Shown: positions 1 through 9,602 of the stretch, piece by piece
Numbering within the stretch: the stretch's first letter is position 1
Layout: each line of letters starts with the position of its first letter
Source of the DNA: Sphingomonas sp. SUN019
Lineage (GTDB): Bacteria; Pseudomonadota; Alphaproteobacteria; Sphingomonadales; Sphingomonadaceae
Reading direction: 5' to 3'
DNA length: 64,000 bases
NCBI RefSeq assembly: GCF_024758705.1
Contig: NZ_CP096971.1
Span: 3,563,501-3,627,500, forward strand
The notes under the pieces: generated by a model
What the model was told of the DNA's origin: nothing
The model's input: only the letters and a program-made list of their open reading frames with translations
Database searches by the model: none
Translations under genes and position numbers: made by a program

Positions 1-64
1 GACGGGGCCTTCGCGCGATGCGGTCATGTTGCGCAAGCTGAAGCGCGCGGTGGCGCGGCTTTAG
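1..64 (+). CDS. C-terminal fragment of an unidentified protein
   Basis: A reading frame open from the left edge ends at the TAG at 62-64. The visible tail is about 20 residues and is rich in Arg, Lys and Leu (ends RKLKRAVARL). It is followed 46 bases later by the next gene on the same strand, so it is probably the end of an upstream gene of the same group. Too little is visible to name the family. Confidence 0.4.
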   Translation, partial: TGPSRDAVMLRKLKRAVARL

Positions 65-110
65 CGTTCATCCCTTTGCCATTGGCGGGATCGCGCCCTA
101 ACAGCGCGTC

Positions 111-1286
111 ATGCTCGCAGGGTTGATCTTCGCCGTTCAGGATGCCGATGACCGTCCCGGGACGCTGGCCGCGACGCTGCCGTTCGCGGGGCTGACGGTG
201 ATCGAATATCAGGCGCGACTGCTGATCGACGCAGGCGCGTCGCAGATCGTCGTCGTCGTCGCGCGGCTGACCCCCGAACTGCTGGGCGCAGTGGCGCGGA
301 TCGGGCGGCGCGGGGTGACGGTCGATACCGTGCGCACCGCGGCCGAGGCGGCGGCGAAGCTTCACCCGCTCGCGCGGCTGTTGATGCTCGCCGACGGGCT
401 GGTCACGACCGAGCCGGTGATCGCGCCGCTGTCGGGCGAGGGCCGCGATACGTTGCTGGTGGTGTCGGACGAGGATGTTTCGGGCGGGTTCGAGCGGATC
501 GGCGGCGGCTGGTTGTGGGCAGGCGCGGCGCGGCTCGATGCACGCCGTCTGGGCGAGGTGGCGGCGATGCCGCGCGATTACGACGTCCAATCGGCGTTGC
601 TCCACGCCGCGGCGCAGGCGGGCGCGGTGCATCTGCCGCTGTCCGATGGCGAAGCGCGCGCCGGGCACGGGATCGAACGGCGTGGTGCGGCGCTCGACGA
701 GCGCAGCCGTGCGGTGATGGCGGCGACGATCGCGGCGCGGCCGGGGTGGTTCGATCGCTGGGTCGTCCGGCCGCTCGCGCGGATCGTATTGCCGCACGCG
801 CTGCGCCGCACGGTGCCCGGAGCAGCGGTGGCGGCGGGGGCGGGCGCGCTTGCGCTGTCGGGCTGGATCGGGATCGCGGCGAGTTACGAGACATTGGGGC
901 TGGCGCTGACGCTGGCCGGAGTGACGCTCGCCAGTCTCGGGTCGGCCTATGCCTGGCTGCGCGACGAGGCGGGCGTGTCGCGCGCGCTGACGATCGGCGC
1001 GTCGGTCGCGCCCGCGGTGGCGGCGCTGCTGCTGGGACGCGCGGTGGACCTGACCGCCGGGGGCGCGACCGCGGAAGTGATCGCGGTCGCGCTGGTCGCC
1101 GTCGGTGCGATGGGCGAACGCGCGATGAAGGGCCTGGCGCGCCCGATCTGGTGGGGCAGTCCGCCCGGTTACCTGATCATCGTCACGCTGCTGACCCTGC
1201 TCGGCGCGCCGACGCTGGGGCTGTCGATCGCCGCGCTCTATGCGACCGCGACCTTGGCGGCGGCGATCGAAGCGTTGAAACGCTGA
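111..1286 (+). CDS. Nucleotidyltransferase-like protein with a C-terminal membrane domain
   Basis: 391 residues. The first ~200 residues look like a Rossmann-type nucleotidyltransferase fold: a hydrophobic first strand (GLIFAVQDAD), a GLTVIEYQ segment, then DAGASQIVVVV and LLMLADGL strands as in sugar- or alcohol-phosphate nucleotidyltransferases. From about residue 225 there are several hydrophobic helices, including a GAGALALSGWIGIAAS stretch and a final helix pair. I infer a membrane-anchored NTP-transferase-like enzyme. No substrate can be read from the sequence, and a textbook GxGTRL-type motif is not obvious, so catalytic activity is uncertain. It lies 31 bases before the DUF2336 gene on the same strand. 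Confidence 0.6.
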   Translation: MLAGLIFAVQDADDRPGTLAATLPFAGLTVIEYQARLLIDAGASQIVVVVARLTPELLGAVARIGRRGVTVDTVRTAAEAAAKLHPLARLLMLADGLVTTEPVIAPLSGEGRDTLLVVSDEDVSGGFERIGGGWLWAGAARLDARRLGEVAAMPRDYDVQSALLHAAAQAGAVHLPLSDGEARAGHGIERRGAALDERSRAVMAATIAARPGWFDRWVVRPLARIVLPHALRRTVPGAAVAAGAGALALSGWIGIAASYETLGLALTLAGVTLASLGSAYAWLRDEAGVSRALTIGASVAPAVAALLLGRAVDLTAGGATAEVIAVALVAVGAMGERAMKGLARPIWWGSPPGYLIIVTLLTLLGAPTLGLSIAALYATATLAAAIEALKR

Positions 1287-1317
1287 GGCTTAGCGGCGCT
1301 TTAACGACATTCGCCGT

Positions 1318-2418
1318 ATGGCCCGGTTCATGACGGTCGAATCCAACGACCCCGCAAGGGCAGTCCCCCCGGACGCCGCGCCGATTTTCGCGCGCGCGGT
1401 CGCCGCGGAGGCGTGGGCGGAGGCGCGGCTGGGCACGGCGATCGACGATTTCTTCTTGCACGAGGACGGGCGGCTCGACGATCGCACGCGTGCCGCGATG
1501 ACCGAACGCGTGCGCAGCGTCGTGACCAGCGTGGAACGCGAGATTGCGGCGCACGCCGGGCGGACGCTGGCGACGCAGGGCTTCGCCGGACAGGCGGCGT
1601 CGTTCGGCGATCCCGCCGCGTCGGTCTTCGCGCGGCTGATCGATTCGGGATTGCTGCGCGATGGCGAACTGATGGCCGAATTGCTTGGGCAGGTACGGCA
1701 GGAATTGCTCGGCGATGCGCTGGCCGCCAACCGTCAGCCTGGGTCTGCGCCGCTCCTGTTGCCGCGGCTGGTGGATTTCGGCGACGGGGTGATCGCACAG
1801 GCCGCTACCGCCTATCTGGTCGCCGACAGCCGCCGCCGCGCGGTCGGACGACGCAGCGAGCTGCCCGCCGAACTGCATCACCGCGTGGTGTGGTGGACGG
1901 CGGCGGCCCTGCGCGAGCGTCACGAAGGCGGCGTCGCGCAGCCCGCGGTCGATCGCGCGCTGGCCGATGCGGCGGAGCGCAGCCTGTCCGCGCATGACGA
2001 GGGCGACCGGATCGCGGGGGTGGCGACGCGGCTGGCGGCTGCGATCGATGCGCGCGGGGAGGAGCTGCCCGACCTGCTGATCGAGGCGCTGGAAGAGGGC
2101 CGCGTGGCCCTGTTCGCCGCGCTGATCGCGCACGCGCAGGGGATCGATTTCGCCGAGGCGCGCGACATCGTGCTCGATCCGGCGGGCGACCGGCTGTGGC
2201 TGGCGCTCCGCACGCAGGGGCTGGAACGTGCGATCATCGCGCGGATCGGGCTGGCGCTCGCCGATGCTGATCCGCGCCGCGATATCGAGGCGTTCGCCGA
2301 CGAACTCGATGCGATCGCCGACATTCCTTCGGAGGCGGCGCGGGCAAGCCTGGCCCCGCTCGCGCTGCATCGCGATTTCCGCGTGGCGGTCCGCGCATTG
2401 GCGCGATCCAGGCGGTGA
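1318..2418 (+). CDS. DUF2336 domain-containing protein
   Basis: 366 residues, largely alpha-helical, with the regular helix pairs typical of DUF2336 proteins of alphaproteobacteria (segments such as RARAAMTERVRSVV, and a C-terminal stretch ending in ALHRDFRVAVRALARSRR). No signal peptide or membrane segment is evident. Its stop codon overlaps the GTG start of the following sensor kinase by 4 bases (GTGA), which points to translational coupling and a shared function. DUF2336 has no established biochemical role; the pairing with a kinase-like protein suggests signalling, which is an inference. Confidence 0.75.
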   Translation: MARFMTVESNDPARAVPPDAAPIFARAVAAEAWAEARLGTAIDDFFLHEDGRLDDRTRAAMTERVRSVVTSVEREIAAHAGRTLATQGFAGQAASFGDPAASVFARLIDSGLLRDGELMAELLGQVRQELLGDALAANRQPGSAPLLLPRLVDFGDGVIAQAATAYLVADSRRRAVGRRSELPAELHHRVVWWTAAALRERHEGGVAQPAVDRALADAAERSLSAHDEGDRIAGVATRLAAAIDARGEELPDLLIEALEEGRVALFAALIAHAQGIDFAEARDIVLDPAGDRLWLALRTQGLERAIIARIGLALADADPRRDIEAFADELDAIADIPSEAARASLAPLALHRDFRVAVRALARSRR

Positions 2419-3749
2419 GCGACGCCGGCATCCTTACCGCCCGGGTCGACCGGGAGGATCGGCTGGTCGACGCCGATGCGGACTTTGCGGCGCTCAACAC
2501 GCGCGCCGGGGGCGGGACGGGGCAGTTACTCGCGGTGCCGCAGCTGGCGACGATCGTGCGGCTGGCGCGGCGGCTGCGCATTCTCGTCGCGCGCGGCGTG
2601 ACGATCGCGGATGGCGAGAAGGACGTCGATTGCTGGGTGCGGGCGACGCCGGGCGAGCATGGTGTGACGATCGCGGTGTCGCCGCTGCGCGAACGGCCCG
2701 CGTGGTGTGCGCCTGCGGCTGCGACCGCGGATGTCGCTCCGCCGCCGGGGGCGGACTGGATATGGGAGACCGATGCGGCGCTGAACGTGATGCGCGTGCC
2801 GGCGGAGGCCGCGGCGCGGCACGGGTTCGATTCGGCGGTGGTGCTGGGTCGTCCGTTGACGACGCTGTTCGTGCTGGAGAATGATGACGACGGCGCATTG
2901 CCGATTCTGGATGCGGTCGCCGCGCGGCGCGATTTCACCGATCAGCCAGCGACGTTGCGGCCGACCGGGCGGCGCTATCTGATCGCCGCAGTCGCGCGGC
3001 GCGATGCGTCGGGCGCATTCGCGGGTTTTGTCGGCGGCGCGTTCGTCTCAACCGAGCCGACGCGCGAGGATGCGCCATTGTCGGCCGCGTTCAGCCGTCG
3101 CCTGGAGCCGATCCTGCGCGGGCCGCTGGGGCGGATCATCGCCAATGCCGACAGCATCAATGCGGCGACCGACGGGCCGCTCGATCCGCATTACGTCGAC
3201 TATGCCGCCGACATCGCGAGCGCGGGGCGGCATCTGATGGGGCTGGTCGACGATTTGGCTGATATCGAGGCGATCGAACGCCCCGATTTCGCGCCCGCGC
3301 CCGACGAGATCGATCTGGCGGACGTGGTGCGGCGTGCGGCCGGGCTGCTCGGAGTAAGGGCCGCGGATGCCGGGGTGACGATCGACCGCGGCGCGACCGA
3401 CCGGCCGTTGCCTGCGACGGCGGAGTTTCGCCGGACGTTGCAGATCCTGGTCAACCTGATCGGCAATGCGGTGCGCTATTCACCGCGCGGCAGCACGCTG
3501 CGACTGAGTCTGGCGCGCGAGGGAAATCGCGCGGTCGTGACGGTCGAGGATGAGGGGAAGGGCATCGCGCCGAACGATCAGGCGCGAATCTTCGAAAAGT
3601 TCGAACGCGTCGATGCGGGGGAGCCCGGCGGCAGCGGATTGGGCCTGTACATCGCGCGACGGCTGGCGCGTGCGATGGGGGGCGACCTGACGGTGGAAAG
3701 CGTGAGCGGGCAGGGCGCGCGGTTTATGCTGGCGTTGCCTGCGCGGTGA
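2415..3749 (+). CDS. PAS-containing sensor kinase homologue without the phospho-acceptor histidine
   Basis: 444 residues from a GTG start that overlaps the preceding stop. A PAS-like region spans about residues 105-215 and a DHp-like helix pair about 220-290. The C-terminal ATPase domain keeps its N box (LVNLIGNAVRYS), G1 (DEGKGI), F box (FEKF) and G2 (GSGLGL). In the H-box, where histidine kinases have SHELRTPL, this protein reads LEPILRGPL, so Pro232 occupies the histidine position. No transmembrane segment is seen, so it is probably cytoplasmic. It may be a pseudokinase, an ATP-binding regulator or a phosphatase-type partner. No response regulator is adjacent. Confidence 0.8.
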   Translation: MSDAGILTARVDREDRLVDADADFAALNTRAGGGTGQLLAVPQLATIVRLARRLRILVARGVTIADGEKDVDCWVRATPGEHGVTIAVSPLRERPAWCAPAAATADVAPPPGADWIWETDAALNVMRVPAEAAARHGFDSAVVLGRPLTTLFVLENDDDGALPILDAVAARRDFTDQPATLRPTGRRYLIAAVARRDASGAFAGFVGGAFVSTEPTREDAPLSAAFSRRLEPILRGPLGRIIANADSINAATDGPLDPHYVDYAADIASAGRHLMGLVDDLADIEAIERPDFAPAPDEIDLADVVRRAAGLLGVRAADAGVTIDRGATDRPLPATAEFRRTLQILVNLIGNAVRYSPRGSTLRLSLAREGNRAVVTVEDEGKGIAPNDQARIFEKFERVDAGEPGGSGLGLYIARRLARAMGGDLTVESVSGQGARFMLALPAR

Positions 3750-3770
3750 ACGGAATGCTGGTGGGCTGGC

Positions 3771-3974
3771 TCAGCGCTTGATCCGACGCGCCACCAGGAT
3801 CAGCAGCAAACCCGCCACCGCCAGCGCCGCGCCGTAATCTGCCCAGACGCGCTGTTGCAGCATGTAGCTGGAGGCGGGCCAGTTGATGTAGCCGAGCCCC
3901 TGGCCGATCCACAGCAAACCCATCAACGCCATGACGGCGCCCAGCGCCATCAGCACCGGGCGCAGCCGGCGCAT
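3771..3974 (-). CDS. Small two-helix membrane protein downstream of citrate synthase
   Basis: 67 residues with two hydrophobic helices (around residues 7-27 and 47-62), a short loop with GLGYINWPASSYM between them, and an Arg/Lys-rich C-terminus (RRIKR). It starts one base after the gltA stop on the same strand, so it is probably co-transcribed with citrate synthase. Its compact, charged-end topology argues for a real inner-membrane protein. The function is unknown. Confidence 0.7.
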   Translation of the reverse strand: MRRLRPVLMALGAVMALMGLLWIGQGLGYINWPASSYMLQQRVWADYGAALAVAGLLLILVARRIKR

Positions 3975-3975
3975 C

Positions 3976-5259
3976 TCAGCGCTGCCCGACGGGAACGTAG
4001 GTTCGTTCGGCCGGGCCGTTGTAAAGCTGGCGCGGGCGGCCGATCTTCTGGTCGGGATCGGTGATCATCTCGTTCCACTGCGCGACCCAGCCGACGGTGC
4101 GGGCGAGTGCGAACAAGGCGGTGAACATCGAAGTCGGGAAACCGATCGCCGACAGGATCACGCCCGAATAGAAATCGACGTTCGGGAACAGCTTCTTTTC
4201 CACGAAATACGGGTCGCTGAGCGCCAGTTCTTCCAGCTTCAGCGCGACGTCGAACACCGGATCGCTGACCTTCATCGCCGCGAAGACCTCGCGCACGGTC
4301 TTCTGCATCACGGTCGCGCGGGGATCGTAATTCTTGTACACGCGGTGGCCGAAGCCCATCAGGCGGAACGGGTCATTCTTGTCCTTCGCGCGGGCGATAA
4401 ACTCGGGGATACGGTCGACCGTCCCGATCTCGTGCAGCATGTTGAGCGCGGCCTCGTTCGCGCCGCCGTGCGCCGGACCCCACAGGCAGGCGATGCCCGC
4501 CGCGATGCACGCGAACGGGTTCGCGCCCGACGAACCGGCGAGCCGCACGGTCGAGGTGGAGGCATTCTGTTCGTGGTCGGCGTGCAGGATGAAGATGCGG
4601 TCCAGCGCCTTTTCGATGACCGGATCGACCTCATACGCCTCCGCGGGCACGCCGAACGTCATGCGCAGGAAGTTGCCGGTGTAGCTGAGCGAATTGTCGG
4701 GATAAAGGAACGGCTGACCGACGCTGTATTTGTACGCCATCGCCGCGATAGTCGGCATCTTCGCGATCAGCCGGTGCGACGCGATCATGCGCTGCGTCGG
4801 ATCATGGATGTCGGTCGAATCGTGATAGAACGCGCTGAGCGCCCCGACGACGCCACACATGATCGCCATCGGATGTGCATCGCGACGGAACCCGCGGTAA
4901 AACATCGCCAGCTGTTCGTGCAGCATCGTGTGGCGTGTGATCGTCGTTTCGAACTGTTCCAGCTCGCCCTTTTTCGGCAGCTCGTCGTTCAGCAGCAGGT
5001 ATGCGACCTCCATGAAGGTCGAATTTTCGGCCAAATCGCCGATCGCATAGCCGCGATGCAGCAAAACGCCCTCGTCGCCGTCGATATAGGTCAGTTTCGA
5101 CTGGCAGCTGGCGGTGGAGGTGAAACCGGGATCGTAGGTGAACGCGCCCGTCTGCGCATAGAGTTTGCGAATGTCGACGACGTCGGGGCCGACCGTGCCG
5201 GACATCACCGGATAATCGTGGTCGCTACCGGCGATGGACAGCTTGGCGGTATCGGTCAT
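3976..5259 (-). CDS. gltA: Citrate synthase
   Basis: 427 residues, the usual length of the hexameric (type II) bacterial enzyme. It condenses acetyl-CoA and oxaloacetate to citrate at the entry of the TCA cycle. Diagnostic segments are [12 protein letters not shown] and GPAHGGANE around the oxaloacetate-binding and catalytic histidine, and [15 protein letters not shown] near the C-terminus with the second catalytic His and substrate-binding Arg. The ATG has an AGGGAAGG-type ribosome-binding sequence a few bases upstream. It shares the strand with gltX, whose stop codon lies 52 bases upstream of this ATG. Confidence 0.97.
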   Translation of the reverse strand: MTDTAKLSIAGSDHDYPVMSGTVGPDVVDIRKLYAQTGAFTYDPGFTSTASCQSKLTYIDGDEGVLLHRGYAIGDLAENSTFMEVAYLLLNDELPKKGELEQFETTITRHTMLHEQLAMFYRGFRRDAHPMAIMCGVVGALSAFYHDSTDIHDPTQRMIASHRLIAKMPTIAAMAYKYSVGQPFLYPDNSLSYTGNFLRMTFGVPAEAYEVDPVIEKALDRIFILHADHEQNASTSTVRLAGSSGANPFACIAAGIACLWGPAHGGANEAALNMLHEIGTVDRIPEFIARAKDKNDPFRLMGFGHRVYKNYDPRATVMQKTVREVFAAMKVSDPVFDVALKLEELALSDPYFVEKKLFPNVDFYSGVILSAIGFPTSMFTALFALARTVGWVAQWNEMITDPDQKIGRPRQLYNGPAERTYVPVGQR

Positions 5260-5311
5260 GGAGGGCGTCCTTCCCTTATCGTTCGATTGCGACGGTGCCA
5301 GTCAAGGCTCG

Positions 5312-6733
5312 TCAGACGGCGTGGTCCGCAATGCGCGCCAGGCTTTCGTCGCGGCCCAGCAGGACCAGCACGTCGAAAATGCCCGGCGACGTCTTGCGGC
5401 CGGTGAGTGCGACACGGAGCGGCTGCGCGACCTGACCGAGCTTTACGCCCGCATCCTCGGCCACGCGGCGTACCGCATCTTCGAGCGTCTCCGTATCCCA
5501 GTTGTGCACTGCGTCAAGCGCGGCGTGGAGCCGGGTGAGCAGCGCAGATGCGCCATCCTGGAGCAACGGCGCGGCGGCTTCGTCGATCTGCAGCGGGCGG
5601 GTGGCGAACAGGAACGCCGACCCGGCGGCCAGTTCGTTCAGATTTGCCGCGCGCGCCTTCAGCGACGGCATCGCCTGCGTAAGCAGGTCGCGCCGTGCCG
5701 CATCCTCGAAACCGAATTTTTCGGCGACCAGTCCGGTCAGTCGCGCATCGTCGGCGGCGCGGATGTAATGGCCGTTCAGGTTCTCCAGTTTCTTCAGGTC
5801 GAAGCGTGACGGCGATTTGCCGACGCCCGCCAGGTCGAACCATTCGACTGCCTGATCGCGGTCGATGATTTCATCGTCGCCGTGGCCCCAGCCGAGCCGG
5901 AGCAGGTAATTGCCCATCGCTTCGGGCAGGATGCCGAGTTCGTCGCGATACGCCTCGATCCCGACCGCGCCGTGCCTCTTCGACAGCTTCGCGCCGTCCG
6001 ATCCGTGGATCAGCGGGATGTGCGCATAGGCGGGTTCGGGCCAGCCCATCGCGCGATAGATCGGTAGCTGGCGGAACGCGTTGTTGAGATGATCGTCGCC
6101 GCGGATGACGTGGGTGACGCCCATGTCGTGATCGTCGACCACCACCGCGAGCATATAGACCGGCGTGCCGTCCGACCGCAGCAGGACGAGGTCGTCGATC
6201 TCCACGTTCTGAACCGTCACGTCGCCCTGGACCAGGTCGGGGATCGTCGTCGCGCCCTCGGTCGGGGCCTTCAAGCGCACGACATAGGGCTTGTCGTCCG
6301 GCCAGTCGGTTCGGTCGCGCCACGGGCTACGGATGCGCAGCGGCTTCTTCGCCGCCTCCGCTGCGGCGCGCATCGCGGCAAGCTCGTCGGGCGTCAGATA
6401 GCAACGATAGGCGTGGCCGCTATTGAGCATTTGGTGCGCGACCTCGGCGTGACGCTCCGCGCGGGTCGCCTGGAACACGGCGTCGCCGTCCCAGTCGAGC
6501 CCGAGCCACGTCATCCCCGACAGGATCGCGTCGATCGCGGGCTGGGTGGAGCGCGCGCGGTCGGTATCCTCGATCCGAAGCAGGAATTTCCCGCCGTGGG
6601 CTCTCGCGAACAACAGGTTGAACAACGCGGTGCGCGCGCCGCCGAGATGCAGGAATCCCGTAGGCGATGGCGCGAAGCGCGTGACGACGTTTCGGTCGCG
6701 CGGCGGTGCCGCGGTATCGATGGTTGCGCTCAA
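5312..6733 (-). CDS. gltX: Glutamate--tRNA ligase
   Basis: 473 residues, normal for a class I glutamyl-tRNA synthetase. It charges tRNA-Glu with glutamate. The HIGH-type motif lies within [17 protein letters not shown], and the KMSKS-type motif is KLSKRHGAV. The C-terminal anticodon-binding domain is full length. It is divergent from comEC with only 29 bases between the two starts, so the two promoters must overlap or lie inside the neighbouring gene. Confidence 0.96.
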   Translation of the reverse strand: MSATIDTAAPPRDRNVVTRFAPSPTGFLHLGGARTALFNLLFARAHGGKFLLRIEDTDRARSTQPAIDAILSGMTWLGLDWDGDAVFQATRAERHAEVAHQMLNSGHAYRCYLTPDELAAMRAAAEAAKKPLRIRSPWRDRTDWPDDKPYVVRLKAPTEGATTIPDLVQGDVTVQNVEIDDLVLLRSDGTPVYMLAVVVDDHDMGVTHVIRGDDHLNNAFRQLPIYRAMGWPEPAYAHIPLIHGSDGAKLSKRHGAVGIEAYRDELGILPEAMGNYLLRLGWGHGDDEIIDRDQAVEWFDLAGVGKSPSRFDLKKLENLNGHYIRAADDARLTGLVAEKFGFEDAARRDLLTQAMPSLKARAANLNELAAGSAFLFATRPLQIDEAAAPLLQDGASALLTRLHAALDAVHNWDTETLEDAVRRVAEDAGVKLGQVAQPLRVALTGRKTSPGIFDVLVLLGRDESLARIADHAV

Positions 6734-6762
6734 GCGCGCTTGCTCCCAGGCTGTGAAACGAG

Positions 6763-9024
6763 ATGGCGACCAAGGCCGCGAATGCCCCTAGCACGCGCTT
6801 CCGGCCGCTTCAAACCGCGGTCGGCGGGGCGCGTGACGCGGTCGAGCGTTGGCTTGAGGCGGAGCGCGATCAGCTGTTCCTTTGGCTGCCGGTGGCGATC
6901 GGCGCGGGCGTGGCGGCGTGGTTCGTGCTGCCCGATCCGGCGCTGTGGACCGCGGCAGTTCTGGCGGCGCTGGCCGTCGCCGCGATTGCTGTGGCTCTTG
7001 GCAGGAGTGGCCGAGCGGGCCGCAGCGTGGCGATCGGCGCGCTGGCGGTCGCGCTCGGGCTGTCGCTGGTGTGGTGGCGGGCCGAACGCGTGCGCGCGCC
7101 GGTCCTGGAGCGACCGACGATCGTCCAGTTCGAGGCGCGAGTGGAGCAGCTCGACGCGCTTCCGGCGCGCGATCTGGTGCGGCTGCGGCTCGCGCCGACG
7201 CGGTGGATCGACCGGACGCCCGATCCCGCGCCGACGCGGCTGCGGGTCAACGTTGCGACCGCCGATGCGCCGGCGGGGCTGACCGAAGGCGCAGTCGTCC
7301 GGCTGCGATCGCGGCTGATGCCGCCGCCATCGGCGGCGGTGCCGGGCGCTTATGACTTTGCGCGCGTGGCGTGGTTCGCCGGGATCGGCGCGACCGGGCG
7401 GGGGTTCGCGCCAGTCGAGATCGTTAGCGGCGGCGCGGGCGAGGAAGGGCTGCGCGCGCGGCTGTCGCGGCATATTCACGTTCGCCTTGAGGGGAGCGCG
7501 GGTGGTATAGCGGCGGCGCTGGCGACCGGCGATACCGGTGCGATCAGCGATGACGATGCGGAGGCGATGCGGCGGTCGGGGCTGGCGCATCTGCTGTCGG
7601 TGAGCGGGTTGCACATCACCGCGGCGGTCGGTTTGACGATGCTGCTCGCGTCGCGGCTGCTGGCGCTCAGCCCGTGGCTGGCGCTGACGGGCCGTGTGCC
7701 GTTGATCGCGGCGGGCGTCGCGGCGGTGGTGGCGGTCGGCTATACCTTGCTGACGGGCAGCCAGGTGCCGACGATCCGGTCGTGCGTCGCGGCCTTGCTG
7801 GTGCTTACCGCGATGGCGATCGGGCGCGAGGCGGTGACGCTGCGGCTCGTCGCGGCGGGGGCGGTGATTGTGCTGCTATTGTGGCCGGAATCGCTGGCAG
7901 GACCAAGTTTCCAGCTGTCGTTCGCCGCGGTGACCGCGATCGTAGCGCTGCACGAACATCCGCGCGTGCGAGAATGGTTCATGGCGCGGGATGACGGGTG
8001 GGTGCGCTGGGCGGTGCGTGGACTTGCGTCGTTGCTGATGACCGGATTGGCGGTCGAACTCGCGCTAATGCCGATCGCGGTGTTTCATTTCCACAAGGCG
8101 GGCATTTACGGCGCGGTCGCCAATATCGTCGCGATCCCGCTGACGACGTTCGTGGTGATGCCGCTGGAGGCGGGGGCGTTGCTGCTTGATACGGTCGGGC
8201 TGGGCGCGCCACTGTGGTGGCTGACCGGTCAAGCGCTGGCGCTGTTGCTGTGGATCGCCCACACCGTCGCCGCGGCGCCGGGGTCGGTCGCGGCGTTGCC
8301 TGCCATGCCCGGCGAAGCCTACGGATTGATGGTCGCTGGCGGGCTGTGGCTCGCATTGTGGCGGACGAAATGGCGGCGGCTCGGGCTGGGGCCGTTGGCG
8401 GCCGGGGCGGTGTGGGCAATGATGACGCCTGCGCCCGATCTGCTGGTGACCGGGGACGGGCGGCACGTCGCGTTGCGGACGGGCAGCGGTGCGGTGGCGA
8501 TGCTGCGGGATCGGGCGGGGGACTATACGAAGGCGATGCTGGCCGAGAACGGCGGGGCCGATGGCGAGCCGTTGTTGCTGGCGGAACAACGCGAGGCGCG
8601 CTGCAGCCGTGACCTGTGCATCGCGACGCGCGAGGCGGGCGGGCGGCGGTGGCGGATCGTGGCGACGCGCAGCGCTTATCTGGTGCCGGTCGCCGAACTG
8701 GTCGCGGCGTGCCGCGCGGCGGATATCGTGATCAGCGAACGCCGCCTGCCGCGCACCTGCACGCCGCGCTGGCTGAAGCTCGACCGGCCGACGCTGGCGC
8801 AGACCGGCGGGATCGCGGTCACGCTGGCGAACGGCCGCATCACCACCGTCCACCGCGCAGGCGACCAGCATCCGTGGACGCTGGCCGCAATCAATCGTAG
8901 CGGCGCAGCAGCCCCGACAGCTTACCCTGCACGCGGACGTGCGAGGGGGGATAACGCTGCGGATCGTAGGCGCGGTTGGCGGGATCGAGCCGGATCATCG
9001 CGCCTTCGCGACGGAAATATTTGA
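6763..9024 (+). CDS. comEC: ComEC/Rec2 family DNA-uptake channel protein
   Basis: 753 residues with many membrane helices. The competence domain motif [12 protein letters not shown] is at about residues 276-287, followed by [12 protein letters not shown], both characteristic of ComEC. It would carry DNA across the inner membrane during natural transformation. The C-terminal part (about 555-705) resembles a shortened DNA-binding or hydrolase-like region, without clear beta-lactamase metal motifs. The frame runs 134 bases past the lexA stop on the opposite strand. The last ~45 residues are Arg/Gly-rich and low in complexity, and look like a read-out of lexA antisense rather than a conserved domain. 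Confidence 0.88.
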   Translation: MATKAANAPSTRFRPLQTAVGGARDAVERWLEAERDQLFLWLPVAIGAGVAAWFVLPDPALWTAAVLAALAVAAIAVALGRSGRAGRSVAIGALAVALGLSLVWWRAERVRAPVLERPTIVQFEARVEQLDALPARDLVRLRLAPTRWIDRTPDPAPTRLRVNVATADAPAGLTEGAVVRLRSRLMPPPSAAVPGAYDFARVAWFAGIGATGRGFAPVEIVSGGAGEEGLRARLSRHIHVRLEGSAGGIAAALATGDTGAISDDDAEAMRRSGLAHLLSVSGLHITAAVGLTMLLASRLLALSPWLALTGRVPLIAAGVAAVVAVGYTLLTGSQVPTIRSCVAALLVLTAMAIGREAVTLRLVAAGAVIVLLLWPESLAGPSFQLSFAAVTAIVALHEHPRVREWFMARDDGWVRWAVRGLASLLMTGLAVELALMPIAVFHFHKAGIYGAVANIVAIPLTTFVVMPLEAGALLLDTVGLGAPLWWLTGQALALLLWIAHTVAAAPGSVAALPAMPGEAYGLMVAGGLWLALWRTKWRRLGLGPLAAGAVWAMMTPAPDLLVTGDGRHVALRTGSGAVAMLRDRAGDYTKAMLAENGGADGEPLLLAEQREARCSRDLCIATREAGGRRWRIVATRSAYLVPVAELVAACRAADIVISERRLPRTCTPRWLKLDRPTLAQTGGIAVTLANGRITTVHRAGDQHPWTLAAINRSGAAAPTAYPARGRARGDNAADRRRGWRDRAGSSRLRDGNI

Positions 9025-9547
9025 GCGTCGCTTCGTGATCCTCGATCAGCGCCACGACGATCTCGCCGTCACGGGCGACGTCCTGCCGTCGGATCAGCGC
9101 GTAGTCGCCATCGAGGATGCCCGCCTCGACCATCGAATCGCCCGACACTTCCAGTGCGAAATGTTCGCCGGCGCCGAGCAGGGCGGCGGGAACGGGCAGC
9201 ATGGTCGATCCCTCGAACGCCTCGATCGGGACGCCCGCGGCGATCCGGCCGTGCAGCGGAATTTCGATGATGTCGTTGGCGGGTTCGGGCGCGGCGCGGC
9301 GCGGCGGCGGGGCCGCCCGCTTCGGCTCGGCGCGCTCGGGCATCTTCAGCACTTCGAGCGCCCGCGCGCGGTTCGGCAGGCGGCGGAGGAAGCCACGTTC
9401 TTCCAGCGCGCTGATCAGACGGTGGACGCCGGACTTGGACTTCAGGTCCAGCGCGTCCTTCATTTCCTCGAACGAAGGTGACACGCCACTGTCGGCGAGC
9501 CGATCGTTGATGAAACAGATCAGCTCATGCTGCTTCTTGGTAAGCAT
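8891..9547 (-). CDS. lexA: LexA repressor of the SOS response
   Basis: 218 residues. The N-terminal winged helix (about 1-65) is followed by a Pro/Arg-rich linker and a S24-type protease domain. The self-cleavage site Ala104-Gly105 (RIAAGVP), the nucleophile Ser138 (GDSMVEAG) and the general base Lys176 (ATLKYF) are all present. A GGAGG ribosome-binding site lies just upstream of the ATG. The upstream region carries tandem GAAC-N7 repeats, so it is expected to repress itself. RecA-ssDNA would trigger cleavage. The 3' end overlaps comEC on the other strand. Confidence 0.97.
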   Translation of the reverse strand: MLTKKQHELICFINDRLADSGVSPSFEEMKDALDLKSKSGVHRLISALEERGFLRRLPNRARALEVLKMPERAEPKRAAPPPRRAAPEPANDIIEIPLHGRIAAGVPIEAFEGSTMLPVPAALLGAGEHFALEVSGDSMVEAGILDGDYALIRRQDVARDGEIVVALIEDHEATLKYFRREGAMIRLDPANRAYDPQRYPPSHVRVQGKLSGLLRRYD

Positions 9548-9563
9548 CGCGGGTTCCTCCGGC

Positions 9564-9589
9564 GAACAGACGCGGAACCAATATGGAAC
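9564..9589 (-). promoter_or_regulatory. Tandem LexA operator (SOS boxes) upstream of lexA
   Basis: Three GAAC tetramers lie at 9564-9567, 9575-9578 and 9586-9589, each separated by exactly 7 bases. This gives two overlapping GAAC-N7-GAAC boxes, the alphaproteobacterial SOS consensus (GTTC-N7-GTTC on the other strand). They sit 17-42 bases upstream of the lexA ATG. A GTTC at 9553-9556 is also spaced 7 bases from the first GAAC, but in inverted orientation. The arrangement fits cooperative autorepression. Confidence 0.85.
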
Positions 9590-9602
9590 ACTTTGCTTGC
9601 CG

